This document shows positions 1 to 8,371 of a stretch of DNA of 52,539 nt, one piece after another. The notes under the pieces were generated by a model that was not told where the DNA came from, searched no databases, and saw only the letters and a list, made by a program, of their open reading frames with translations. The DNA is taken from assembly GCF_022690685.1 (NCBI RefSeq), contig NZ_JALCYY010000039.1, positions 1 through 52,539 on the forward strand. Reading direction: 5' to 3'. This stretch comes from Anaeromyxobacter terrae. Its GTDB lineage: Bacteria; Myxococcota; Myxococcia; Myxococcales; Anaeromyxobacteraceae. Within the stretch, counting starts at the first letter, position 1; each line of letters begins with the position of its first letter. The position numbers were made by a program, and so were the translations under genes.

Positions 1-1
1 G

Positions 2-40
2 GCGCCACCGCGACAGCGGCGAAGCCGCGCGCGGTGGCGC
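2..40. repeat. nested hairpin at window start
   Basis: Bases 2-12 are the perfect reverse complement of 30-40 (11 bp). The enclosed segment has a second perfect stem, 16-20 with 24-28, closed by GAA. The structure could be a terminator for a gene to the left, or for the small minus-strand ORF that ends at 115. There is no U-tract, so termination is inferred from shape only. Confidence 0.5.
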
Positions 41-114
41 ATGGGACCCGGCGAGCCAGGGTGGGGCCCCGACGAGCTCTGCTCGGCGGGGCGGGGGCGC
101 AGCCCCCGGTAAGA

Positions 115-300
115 TCAGAGGCGGCGGGTGCCCGGGGCGCGGGCGGACGCCAGCTCGGCTCCCCTCGTCGGCCTCGCGGAGCGGCATTGGAGCTCGGAGC
201 GAGCGGCTCGCTCGGCGAAGGTCGCGTGCTGCATGCGGACCGTCGCCCCCAGGAGCAGCACGCACGCGAGGAGCATCACCGCCTTCATCGTGGTCTTCAT
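115..300 (-). CDS. small exported or membrane peptide, unknown function
   Basis: A 61-aa ORF begins MKTTMKAVMLLACVLLLGA, a short basic start followed by a hydrophobic stretch at about residues 5-19. It looks like a signal peptide or single membrane segment. The remainder is Arg/Ala-rich with one Cys and no recognisable domain. It lies upstream of, and in the same direction as, the receiver-gene terminus region but is not tightly linked to it. No strong Shine-Dalgarno is visible before the ATG; an in-frame second Met at residue 5 is also possible. It could be a chance ORF in high-GC DNA, but the signal-like N-terminus argues for a real gene. I do not recognise a family. Confidence 0.45.
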   Translation of the reverse strand: MKTTMKAVMLLACVLLLGATVRMQHATFAERAARSELQCRSARPTRGAELASARAPGTRRL

Positions 301-378
301 GGTCCCGTGAGCCGACCGCGGGGATGTCCGTCGGTGGCGCCTCCGGGAGGTCTGACCTCGGGCGGCGAACGATCTGAC

Positions 379-768
379 TCACGCGGCGATCGACTCGACA
401 GGGAGGAGCGCGAGGGCCGAGGAGACCGTGCGGAGCAGATCGGTCGCGCAGTAGGGCTTCGGGAGGAAGAAGTCCGCGACGATCGCGCCCGGATCCGCGG
501 ACGACGCGACGATCACCGGCACGCGCGCGAGCACCGGATCGCGCAGCAGCTCGCGGCGGAGCTCCCAGCCCGTCATCACCGGCATCTCGAGGTCGGTCAG
601 GACGAGATCGGGTGTGCGAGCACCGGAGCGGAGGCGCGCGAGCGCCTCGTGCCCGTCACGCGCCTCCAGCACCTCGAACCCGACGCCCTCCAGGAAGTGC
701 ACGACGAGCTCCCGCCAGTCCTCGTCGTCGTCGACCACCATCACGACACCGCGCGTCTCATGGAACAT
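379..768 (-). CDS. stand-alone response regulator (receiver domain only)
   Basis: The 129-aa protein is a single receiver domain with no output domain. The acidic pocket is at residues 13-15 (VVDDDED), the phospho-acceptor is Asp59 (LVLTDLEMP), the switch Ser is about residue 89, and the conserved Lys is Lys104 (LPKPY). All phosphorylation residues are present, so it should be an active phosphate-accepting regulator working through protein contacts, CheY/DivK-style. The start at MFHETRG is chosen because the longer frame only adds low-complexity Arg/Pro sequence with no domain. A close paralogue lies at 42751-43131 and aligns without gaps. No histidine kinase is adjacent, so its partner is unknown. 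Confidence 0.9.
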   Translation of the reverse strand: MFHETRGVVMVVDDDEDWRELVVHFLEGVGFEVLEARDGHEALARLRSGARTPDLVLTDLEMPVMTGWELRRELLRDPVLARVPVIVASSADPGAIVADFFLPKPYCATDLLRTVSSALALLPVESIAA

Positions 769-966
769 GGCCCCCTCCGCCGGGTCGACTGCGCGGATCG
801 CCGTCCCTGACACCCGCGCCACGAGGGCCTGGCGCACGGCTGCGTCGCGCGGCCGCTCGAGGGCCCGCGCCCCTGGCGGCCGGTCGTCGCGAGCACCCGG
901 GTCGGGGATGTCAGCCTGTGGCGCCTCGCGCGTCTGCAAGACGGAGAGAGACGCAGGAGACGAGAC

Positions 967-1131
967 ATGATCCCGCCCACATGGATGATCGAGGAGCTGG
1001 AGAGGCGCCGCAGGGAGCGCGAGGAGCAGGAGCGGCCGCAGCTCTGGATCGAGGTGCCGTCCGAGCCCGTGAGCCGCGAGCGCCCGGAGCCCGAGCGCCC
1101 CCGCGGGCCGATCGTGATCGACCTCTGGTAG
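967..1131 (+). CDS. small acidic/basic orphan protein, 54 aa
   Basis: The ORF starts MIPPTWMIEELERRRREREE and ends PIVIDLW. It has an amphipathic charged helix (residues about 8-24) followed by a Pro-rich tail with a hydrophobic terminus. A GGAG-type ribosome site lies about 8 nt before the ATG. Similar short proteins with a charged helix and a hydrophobic C-terminal tail are, from memory, common in Anaeromyxobacter-like genomes, but I cannot name a family or function. It is transcribed divergently from the receiver gene at 379-768, with about 200 bp between the two starts, and it is followed on the same strand by the FHA kinase. Confidence 0.6.
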   Translation: MIPPTWMIEELERRRREREEQERPQLWIEVPSEPVSRERPEPERPRGPIVIDLW

Positions 1132-1195
1132 CCCGCCATGCTCGAGCGAGGGATCCACGGAGGCGGAGCCCCGCGGCGAGCGCGCGGGCGTCCCG

Positions 1196-2704
1196 GTGGG
1201 AAGGTCGGGGCTCGGCGGCCCGGGGCGACGGGGCCTCGCCGTCCCCACCCGGGCGTTGCCCGTGGGTCACGCAGGGGCAACGTGCTCTCGCGTGGGCACG
1301 GCTCGGTCGCTGCGCGCAGGGGAGGGTGTTCCGGCGCCCCTGGTCGTCCGCGTCGAGGACACGAGCGACCACTCGACGGTCGAGTACACGTTCACGCACT
1401 CGCCGGTCCGCATCGGGCGCAGCGCACGCAACGACCTCCCGCTGCATCACCGCTTCGTGTCGGCCTCGCACGGTCTCGTGGAGTTCTCCCCCCGCGAGCG
1501 CAGCTACACGGATCTCGGCTCGACGAACGGCAGCGTGCTCGACGGCGCGCAGCTCGCCCCGCGCGTGGCGGTCCCGCTCGGGCCCGGAGCGGAGCTCCTC
1601 ATCGGCTCGCTGCGTCTCACGTTCCCCGGCGCGGCGCCGGTCCTCGCGACGGGCGGCGAGGACGCCGCGCTGGAGTCCGCCTCACCGTCGGTCATCCGTC
1701 CCGGCGGGATCACCGCCGTCATGCAGCAGATCGCCCGCGCGCCGACCCTGGACCAGGCGTGGCAGGACGTGCTGTTCCCCGGCTCGGTCATCGGACGGTT
1801 CGAGCTCGTGCGCGAGATCGGGCGAGGCAGCTTCGGGGTCGTGTTCGAGGCCGAGGACCGCCAGCTCCGGAGGCGCGTCGCGTTCAAGGCGGTCCGCCCC
1901 GGGCGCACCTCGCAGGTCCAGCTGCGCCAGGAGCAGCTGCAGAAGGAGGCGGAGGCGATCGCGCAGCTCACGCACCCGAACATCGTGACCCTCTACGACG
2001 CGGGCACCTGCCAGAGCGGCCCGTACCTGGTGCTCGAGCTCCTGCGCGGCGAGACCCTGTACGACGCGATGCGGCGCTCGCGGCTCGGGCTGTCGCAGGC
2101 GATCGAGGTCGCCATCGAGATCGCCTGGGCCCTCGATCACGCCCACGCGGCGGGCGTGGTCCATCGCGATCTCAAGCCCGCGAACGTGTTCGTCTGCTCG
2201 ACGGGCGCGGTCAAGGTCCTCGACTTCGGCATCGCGAGCGTGCTCGGCGGCGGCGACGTCCGGGCGGTCGGGACGCCGGCCTACATGGCGCCCGAGCAGT
2301 GGCGCATGGGCCAGCAGGAGCCGCGCACCGACGTCTATGCGGCCGCCGCGATCCTGTGCGAGCTCGTGACGGGCCGGCTCCCGTACCGGGTCACTCGCGA
2401 CTGGAGCGCGGCGCTCGAGCCGGGGGCTCGCCCCAGCGTGGAGGCGCCCGGCGTCCCCGAGGAGCTGGCGCACCTCCTGCGGCGCGCGCTCTCACCCGAC
2501 GCCGCAGAGCGTCCGCGCGACGGGGCGGAGTGGCTCGCCGCCCTCCTCGCGATCCAGGAGCGGCTCGATCGCCCGAGGCCCGTCGAGACGTCGCCCATCG
2601 ACATGGCGCGGCGGTGGGCGAGCCGGATCGAGTGGCGCGTCGCGCTCGTGGCGGCCGGCATCACCGCGGCCGCGGGCGTGCTCCTCTACGAGCTGCTCCG
2701 GTGA
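1196..2704 (+). CDS. FHA-domain Ser/Thr protein kinase with C-terminal membrane anchor
   Basis: The N-terminal FHA domain (about residues 55-140) shows the phosphothreonine-binding signature: IGRSARNDL, the SxxH of SASH, and TDLGSTNGS. A linker leads to a complete Hanks-type kinase (about 200-450): glycine loop GRGSFGVV, the Lys of RVAFKAV, HRDLKPANV, DFG in VLDFGIAS, and APE in YMAPEQ. A hydrophobic segment close to the C-terminus (about 480-500) suggests tail anchoring with the kinase in the cytoplasm. All catalytic residues are present, so it should be active. The FHA domain probably recruits phosphorylated partners or its own autophosphorylated form. The GTG at 1196 is the longest start; the first ~50 residues look non-domain, so a later GTG (about 1289) is possible. 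TolC and the exporter locus follow, but a regulatory link is only inferred from proximity. Confidence 0.88.
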   Translation: MGRSGLGGPGRRGLAVPTRALPVGHAGATCSRVGTARSLRAGEGVPAPLVVRVEDTSDHSTVEYTFTHSPVRIGRSARNDLPLHHRFVSASHGLVEFSPRERSYTDLGSTNGSVLDGAQLAPRVAVPLGPGAELLIGSLRLTFPGAAPVLATGGEDAALESASPSVIRPGGITAVMQQIARAPTLDQAWQDVLFPGSVIGRFELVREIGRGSFGVVFEAEDRQLRRRVAFKAVRPGRTSQVQLRQEQLQKEAEAIAQLTHPNIVTLYDAGTCQSGPYLVLELLRGETLYDAMRRSRLGLSQAIEVAIEIAWALDHAHAAGVVHRDLKPANVFVCSTGAVKVLDFGIASVLGGGDVRAVGTPAYMAPEQWRMGQQEPRTDVYAAAAILCELVTGRLPYRVTRDWSAALEPGARPSVEAPGVPEELAHLLRRALSPDAAERPRDGAEWLAALLAIQERLDRPRPVETSPIDMARRWASRIEWRVALVAAGITAAAGVLLYELLR

Positions 2705-2865
2705 CCGGGCGCCGCGGATGCCCCCTTCCGTCCGTGCACCTCGGAGCTACCCCATGAGGCAGCGAGCCGGTCCCGTCGCACCGCGGCAGATGGAGATCCG
2801 TTCCGGAGGGTGATGCTCGCCCTGCGCCCGTGCGCGCCCTCCGGCCCTTCGATCTGGGGGAACGC

Positions 2866-4215
2866 ATGGGCACCCTGGCTCTCCTCGTCTCCGCGTGCCT
2901 CGCCGGCGCGGCGCCCCTCACGCTCGACGACGCGCTCGCCGCAGCGACGAAGCGGAACGCCGAGCTCGCCATCTCCCGGCTCGACGAGGAGGCGGCCCGG
3001 GTGGAGGTCCGCCAGAGCTACCAGGGTGTCCTGCCCCGCCTCGATCTGACCGGCAACCTCGGTCATCAGTACCAGGGGGAGCAGCAGCAGGTGAACGTGG
3101 TCCCCAACCCGACCCCACCTCCCGACTTCGTCCGCGTCCCCGTGACGTACCCGTCGAATGACTTCGGCGCGCACCAGTACGGCCTCGCCGCGAGCTGGAC
3201 CGTCTTCGACGGCCTCGCGAGCTGGAACCTCATCTCCTCGTCCCGCACCCGCTCCGAGGCGGCCCAGCGGCTGCTCGACGAGTCGTCGCTCCGGGTGGCC
3301 TTCGAGGTGACGCGCCGGTTCTACGAGGTCGTGAAGCAGCAGCGTGCGCTGGAGGTGCGGCGCGAGACGGCGGCCCTGTCGGAGGAGCTGGTGCAGCGAG
3401 CCGACGCGCTCTTCTCGGCGGGCCGAGGCACCAAGGCCGACACCTACAGCGCCCGGGTGAACCTCGGCAACGATCGGATCGCGGTGCGCAGCCAGGCCGC
3501 CGTCCTCGAGAGCGCCCGGGCCGAGCTCGCGGTGGTCCTGGGGCTCAGCTCCGCCGTGGGGCTGGAGGTGGTCCCCCCGGGCACGGTGACCGGGCCGCTC
3601 CTGCCCGCTCAGCAGGAGCTCCCTCCGCTCCCGACGCTGCTGACGGAAGCTCGGAAGCGGCGGCCGGTCCTCGCGGCGCGGAAGCTGTCGGGCGAGGCGG
3701 GCGACCTGGAGATCGCCCGCGCGCGCGGGGCGTACTGGCCGGTCGTCGGCCTCCAGGCGAGCTACCAGAAGGCATCTCCCGACCTGGGCGGGCAGTTCGG
3801 GCTGTTCGGGAATCCGTCGAAGCAGTACGTGGCGGCGACGCAGGTCACGCTCGCGTGGAACCTCTTCGCCGGGGGCTCGACGCGCGCCGGCGTGGAGCGC
3901 GCAGAGGTGGAGGCCCGCCGGGCCTGGGTCCTCCTCGAGCAGGAGGAGCAGACGGTCGCGGCGGAGGTCACCGTCGCCCGGGAGCAGGCCGCGGCGCTCG
4001 CCGACACGGCGGCGACGGTGCAGGAGAACGTGAAGGCCGCCGAGGCTGCGCTCCGCTTCGCGAGGGAGCGGCTCGAGGCCGGCGTCGGCAGCCAGCTCGA
4101 GGTGCGCGACGCGACGGTGAAGCTCTCGGACGCGAGGCTCGCGTGGGTGAGCACCGTCGTGGATCTCGTGGTCGCCCGCGCCGACCTGAACCGCGCGGTG
4201 GGCGGGGGGATGTAG
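2866..4215 (+). CDS. TolC-family outer membrane efflux/secretion protein
   Basis: The 449-aa protein starts at an ATG preceded by GGGGG about 5 nt upstream. A 36-nt upstream GTG start is possible but would disturb the signal peptide. The N-terminus (GTLALLVSACLAGA) is an export signal, followed by the typical OEP opening LTLDDALAAATKRNAEL. The body has two similar halves rich in Ala/Glu coiled-coil heptads and the beta-strand segments expected for a trimeric channel-tunnel (for example QVTLAWNLFAGGSTRAGVERAE). It probably forms the outer membrane exit duct for the type I exporter encoded immediately beside it; the two transcription units converge with only 12 nt between stop codons. It lacks a lipobox-type Cys. 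General multidrug efflux is the alternative role. Confidence 0.9.
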   Translation: MGTLALLVSACLAGAAPLTLDDALAAATKRNAELAISRLDEEAARVEVRQSYQGVLPRLDLTGNLGHQYQGEQQQVNVVPNPTPPPDFVRVPVTYPSNDFGAHQYGLAASWTVFDGLASWNLISSSRTRSEAAQRLLDESSLRVAFEVTRRFYEVVKQQRALEVRRETAALSEELVQRADALFSAGRGTKADTYSARVNLGNDRIAVRSQAAVLESARAELAVVLGLSSAVGLEVVPPGTVTGPLLPAQQELPPLPTLLTEARKRRPVLAARKLSGEAGDLEIARARGAYWPVVGLQASYQKASPDLGGQFGLFGNPSKQYVAATQVTLAWNLFAGGSTRAGVERAEVEARRAWVLLEQEEQTVAAEVTVAREQAAALADTAATVQENVKAAEAALRFARERLEAGVGSQLEVRDATVKLSDARLAWVSTVVDLVVARADLNRAVGGGM

Positions 4216-4227
4216 GGCGCCGCGCGC

Positions 4228-6231
4228 TCACGCCGCATGGCGCGCCTCGATGATGGTCGCAGGGAGGGCGTCGAGGATCTTGCGGATCGACCGGGCCCGG
4301 ATCGGGTCCAGGTTCGACAGCGCCTCGTCGAGGAGCAGCAGCTTGCGATCCGAGGCGATCGCCGCCGTCAGGGCGATGAGCTGGCGCTGCCCGCCGGAGA
4401 CGTTCTTCCCTCCCGGCGAGAGCACGGTCTGGTAGCCCATGGGCAGGGTCGCGACCAGCGCGGCGAGGCCGGTCTGCTCGGCGGCTTCCATGAGGCGCGC
4501 CACCGGCGCGCCGCCGGACAGGAGCCGCAGGTTCTCGATCACGGAGCCGGAGAACAGGCTCACGAACTGCGGCAGGTAGAGGATGTCGCCCGCGGCCGCC
4601 TGCGGGCTCGTCCCTCCGACGTGGATGGCCCCCTCCTCCGGCGCGTACAGCCCCGCGAGCATGCGGATGAGCGTGCTCTTCCCGAACCCGGAAGCCCCGG
4701 AGATGACCTCCTTGGCGCCTGCCTCGAAGCGCCTCGAGTACCCCTTCGCGATCCACGGAGCGTCGGGCGCGTGGCGGAACCAGACGCCCTCCATGACCAC
4801 GGGCACGCCGCGCGCGCCGGGGGCGGCGCGGCGCGTCGACCGCCGCTCCGGCGCGTGGCCCAGGATCTCCTGGGTCCTCTCGAGCTGGGGCCGCAGGACG
4901 GCGACCGAGAGGTAGACGCGCACGAGGCTGAAGACCGAGCCGAGGAACCCCGAGCTGAGCTGGACGAAGGCGAGGAGCGTCCCCACGAGCAGCTCTCCCT
5001 GGAGCATGAGGCTCCCTCCCCACACGAGCAGCGCCACGTAGAGCCCCTGTCGCATCGTCTCGAGCCCCACGTCGCTGAAGAGGCCCAGCCGCTGGCGGCG
5101 CAGCGCGTGGTCCTGCTCGGCGCTGAACCGCCGGACCCAGCGCTGGAGCGCCTGCGGCTCCGCCCCCGCCGCCTTGATCGTCCCGACGCCGGTGATGAGC
5201 TCGGACAGGAGACCGCGCTCGCGCGCCTGCGCCTCCATCTCCCGACGCTGGTGGCGCGCCTGGGCGGACCCGACGAGGAGGGCGAGCCCGGCCATGACCA
5301 TCGCCACGACCACGACGAGCAGGGTGGCCGCCGGCATCTTGGCCGCCATGGCCGCGACGAACGTGACGGCCATCACGCCGTCGAGCACGGTCGCGAGCGC
5401 GCGCTCCGCGATCACCTCGCGCGCGCTGCTCACGCCGTTGATCGCCTGCAGCCGCTCGCCGAGCGTCATCCGGTCCAGGACCGGGAACGGCAGGCGGAGC
5501 AGGTGCTGGAGGATGCCGCGCTCGGCCGAGACCTCCATCCGCGTGACCAGGAACAGGAGCACGCGATCGCGGAGCAGGCCGGTGCAGGCCTGGAAGGCGG
5601 CCACGAGGACGACGCCCAGGGCGACCACGTGGAGCGTCGAGCGCGCGCGGTCGGGCAGGGCCTGGTTCATGACCGCGCCGGTGATCTCGGGGCCGACGAG
5701 CGAGAGCAGCTGCAGGAGGAGGCTCGCGAGCGCCAGCATCACGAGCGTCCGCCGGTGGTGGAGCAGCAGGGCCAGCAGGCGGGACCAGAGCCCCTTTCCG
5801 TCGGGCAGGGAAGGGGAGACGTCGAGCACGTAGCCCGAGAGGAACGGCCCGAGCTCGGCCGCGGCCATCGAGGTGCCGCCGCTGGCGCCCTCGAGCCGGA
5901 GCGCGTCCCGCTCGCGATCGACGAGCACCACCCACGTGCCGTCGCGGAGCTGGAGCAGCGTGGGGAGGTCCAGGTAGGCCAGCTCGTCGGCGGCGACGAG
6001 CGCCGGCCGGGCCTGGACGCCCGCCCGCTCGAGCGGCTCGGCCAGGGACTCCGCGGTGCCGCGCAGGTCGTGGGCCTCCCGGAAGGCCTGGAGCCCTCCG
6101 TCGTGCCCGTGGAGGCGGAGGAGGCGCCACACGGCCTCGACGGCGTCGAACCCGTCGACGGGGAGCGCGGCGGGGGCCGCCGCGGACCTCACGGCGAGCA
6201 CGGTGTCGGAGACGGCGGCGGCGCTAGGCAT
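4228..6231 (-). CDS. ABC exporter with degenerate C39-like domain (second exporter subunit)
   Basis: The 667-aa protein has, in order, an N-terminal C39-like domain (about 1-145), a six-helix ABC transmembrane domain (about 155-455) and a nucleotide-binding domain. The peptidase Cys is absent, and RDGTWVVLV replaces the catalytic-His segment, so this domain cannot cleave and may bind leaders. Walker A is GASGFGKST (about 512-520), the signature is NVSGGQRQ (about 612), and Walker B is LLLLDE (about 631-636). The protein stops at TIIEARHAA, just after the H-loop position, so the usual 40-50 residue NBD tail is missing. The start overlaps the upstream exporter stop by 8 nt, which implies translational coupling; a longer start at 6276 is possible. 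It resembles the second permease of NHLP/bacteriocin-type export systems and may form a heterodimer with the C39 exporter. Confidence 0.88.
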   Translation of the reverse strand: MPSAAAVSDTVLAVRSAAAPAALPVDGFDAVEAVWRLLRLHGHDGGLQAFREAHDLRGTAESLAEPLERAGVQARPALVAADELAYLDLPTLLQLRDGTWVVLVDRERDALRLEGASGGTSMAAAELGPFLSGYVLDVSPSLPDGKGLWSRLLALLLHHRRTLVMLALASLLLQLLSLVGPEITGAVMNQALPDRARSTLHVVALGVVLVAAFQACTGLLRDRVLLFLVTRMEVSAERGILQHLLRLPFPVLDRMTLGERLQAINGVSSAREVIAERALATVLDGVMAVTFVAAMAAKMPAATLLVVVVAMVMAGLALLVGSAQARHQRREMEAQARERGLLSELITGVGTIKAAGAEPQALQRWVRRFSAEQDHALRRQRLGLFSDVGLETMRQGLYVALLVWGGSLMLQGELLVGTLLAFVQLSSGFLGSVFSLVRVYLSVAVLRPQLERTQEILGHAPERRSTRRAAPGARGVPVVMEGVWFRHAPDAPWIAKGYSRRFEAGAKEVISGASGFGKSTLIRMLAGLYAPEEGAIHVGGTSPQAAAGDILYLPQFVSLFSGSVIENLRLLSGGAPVARLMEAAEQTGLAALVATLPMGYQTVLSPGGKNVSGGQRQLIALTAAIASDRKLLLLDEALSNLDPIRARSIRKILDALPATIIEARHAA

Positions 6232-8371
6232 CGGCGAACTCCCTGGCCTCGACGAGCGAACGGAAGAGGCCGTCACGCCGGGAGAGCTCGTCGTACGTGC
6301 CCTCCTGGACGATGCGGCCGGCCTGCAGCACGAGGATGCGGTCGGCGTCCTTCACCGTGGCGAGGCGGTGGGCGATGAGGATCCGAGTGCAGCCGACGCT
6401 CGCCAGGCTGTCGTGGACGCGGCGCTCGGTCTCCAGGTCGAGGGCGCTGGTCGCCTCGTCGAGCAGGAGGATCGCGGGGTCGTGGACGAGGGCACGCGCG
6501 AGGTTGAGGCGCTGGCGCTGCCCGCCGGACAGGACGCTCCCGTTGTCCCCGAGCCGCGTGCCGAACCCGTGGGGCAGGCCCTCGATGACGTCGTCGACGC
6601 AGGCGAGCCGCGCGGCGGTCCGCAGCCGCTCGAGCGGGAGCTCCTCGTCCGTGAGGCTGAGGTTCGCGCGGATGGTGTCGTCGAAGAGGAAGGTCTCCTG
6701 CAGGACGACGCCCATCTGCGCCCGCACCTTCTGCAGGTCGAGCATGCGCAGGTCGCGGCCGTCGAAGGCGATCGTGCCGCTCGACGGGAGGTGCATCCCG
6801 AGGAGGAGGCGCGCGAGCGTCGACTTTCCCGCGCCGGAAGGGCCCACGATGGCGACCTTCTCGCCGGGGCGGATCCGCACCGAGATGTCGAGGAGCGTCG
6901 GGGGGCCCGCGGGGGAGAACCCGAAGCTGACGTCCTCGAGGTCGACGGCGCCCCGGAGCCGGCCCGGGTCCTCGCTGCCCGAGGGCTCGGCGGGCGTCGT
7001 GAGCACGTCGTCCAGCCGCTCGAGGTGGTTCCCGAGGTACTGGAGCTGGCTCACCGTCTCCAGGAGCGACTCGAGCGGGGACATGAACATGCCCTGGAGC
7101 GCGAGGAACGAGGCGAACGTCCCGAGCGTCATGCGCTGCGCGACCACCTGCTCGCCGCCGACCATGAACACGAGGGCGGTGCCGAGCCCCTGCAGCAGGA
7201 CGGTGGCCTGACGGGCGTGGATCCCGAGCCTCCGGCGCTCGAGCGCCCCGTTGACCCGCCCGGTCATCCGGTGAGACCAGCGCTGGATCATCCGGCTCTC
7301 CGCGCCGCTCGCCTTGGTGGTCTCGAGGCCGCTGATCGCCTCGAGCAGCGCCCCGAACTCGCGGCCGGCGGAGGTGAGCTCGGAGGCCATGGCGAGCTGG
7401 CTCCGCCCGCGGAAGACGAGGAGGAGGACCACCCGCAGCGCCCCGAACCCGATGATCACGAGGCCGAGCCTCCAGTCGAACGCGATCATCAGGCCCGCGT
7501 ACCCGACGAGCAAAAGCCCGTCGAGGAGCGCCGAGATGGACTGGCTCCCGAGCAGGTTCTGGATGGCGGAGTTGCTGTGGACGCGCTGCACGAGGTCGCC
7601 CGCCTCCCGCTGCATGAAGAAGCCGAGCGGCAGGTGCAGCAGGTGGCCGAGGAACCGCGTCATGAGCGTGAAGTCGAGGACGTTGCGCAGGCCCTGCACC
7701 ACGAAGCTCCGCACGAGCGCGAGGAGCGCCTTCGTGAGCACGGCGGCGCCGAGCGCGAAAGCGAGGCCCCAGAGCCAGGCCGGCTGGTGAGGCACCACGA
7801 CCGCGTCCACCAGGATCTGCGTGGCGACCGGGAACAGCAGGCCGACCACCTGGAGCCCCAGCGAGGCGAGCAGGATCTGGCCGAGGCTCGGGAGCGAGCT
7901 GCGGAAGATCTCGCGGTACTTGCCGAGGCTCGGCCGCGTGCGCGCCCGACGCTCGAGCGACGGCGACGGCGACAGCATCAGCGCGACGCCGGTGAAGTGC
8001 CGGCCCAGCTCGTCGAGGCGGATGGAGCGCCGGCCGATGGCCGGGTCCACCAGGACGGCGTGGGTGGACGTGAGGCGCTCCAGGACGAGGAAGTGATCGA
8101 AGTCCCAGTGCAGGATCGCCGGGAGCGCGAGCTGGGCGAGCTGGTCCATCTCCACGCGCACCCCCTGGACGGTGAGGCCGTACTCGCGCGCGGCGCGAAC
8201 GAGGGCCAGCGCGTCCGCGCCGTCCCGCGAGATGCCGCAGGCCTGGCGGACCTCGGCGAGCGGGGCGTGGTGCCCGTAGTGGCCGAGGATCATGCTGAGG
8301 CAGGCCGCGCCGCACTCGGTGACCTCGATCTGCGGGACGAAACGCACGCGTCGCCCGAACGGGAGCTTCAT
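6224..8371 (-). CDS. peptidase-containing ABC transporter (C39 family, double-glycine leader processing)
   Basis: The 715-aa protein has an N-terminal peptidase C39 domain, an ABC transmembrane domain (about 160-450) and an NBD (about 480-710). The C39 domain carries Gln14 (VPQIEV), catalytic Cys20 (ECGAACL), His93 (FDHFLVL) and Asp109 (LVDPA). The NBD carries Walker A GPSGAGKST, signature LSGGQRQR, Walker B ILLLDEATSALD and H-loop IAHR. By family knowledge it removes GG-type leaders in the cytoplasm and exports the core peptide in an ATP-dependent way. The ATG overlaps the HlyD stop (ATGA), and its own stop overlaps the next gene, so all three minus-strand genes form one tightly coupled operon. 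The only GG-leader precursor I found nearby is the divergent gene at 10043. Confidence 0.95.
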   Translation of the reverse strand: MKLPFGRRVRFVPQIEVTECGAACLSMILGHYGHHAPLAEVRQACGISRDGADALALVRAAREYGLTVQGVRVEMDQLAQLALPAILHWDFDHFLVLERLTSTHAVLVDPAIGRRSIRLDELGRHFTGVALMLSPSPSLERRARTRPSLGKYREIFRSSLPSLGQILLASLGLQVVGLLFPVATQILVDAVVVPHQPAWLWGLAFALGAAVLTKALLALVRSFVVQGLRNVLDFTLMTRFLGHLLHLPLGFFMQREAGDLVQRVHSNSAIQNLLGSQSISALLDGLLLVGYAGLMIAFDWRLGLVIIGFGALRVVLLLVFRGRSQLAMASELTSAGREFGALLEAISGLETTKASGAESRMIQRWSHRMTGRVNGALERRRLGIHARQATVLLQGLGTALVFMVGGEQVVAQRMTLGTFASFLALQGMFMSPLESLLETVSQLQYLGNHLERLDDVLTTPAEPSGSEDPGRLRGAVDLEDVSFGFSPAGPPTLLDISVRIRPGEKVAIVGPSGAGKSTLARLLLGMHLPSSGTIAFDGRDLRMLDLQKVRAQMGVVLQETFLFDDTIRANLSLTDEELPLERLRTAARLACVDDVIEGLPHGFGTRLGDNGSVLSGGQRQRLNLARALVHDPAILLLDEATSALDLETERRVHDSLASVGCTRILIAHRLATVKDADRILVLQAGRIVQEGTYDELSRRDGLFRSLVEAREFADA

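Noticed and set aside
4237-6378. 713-aa plus-strand open frame antisense to the ABC exporter
   Set aside because: Charged low-complexity translation with no domain; it mirrors the codon bias of the true minus-strand gene, which has complete ABC motifs.
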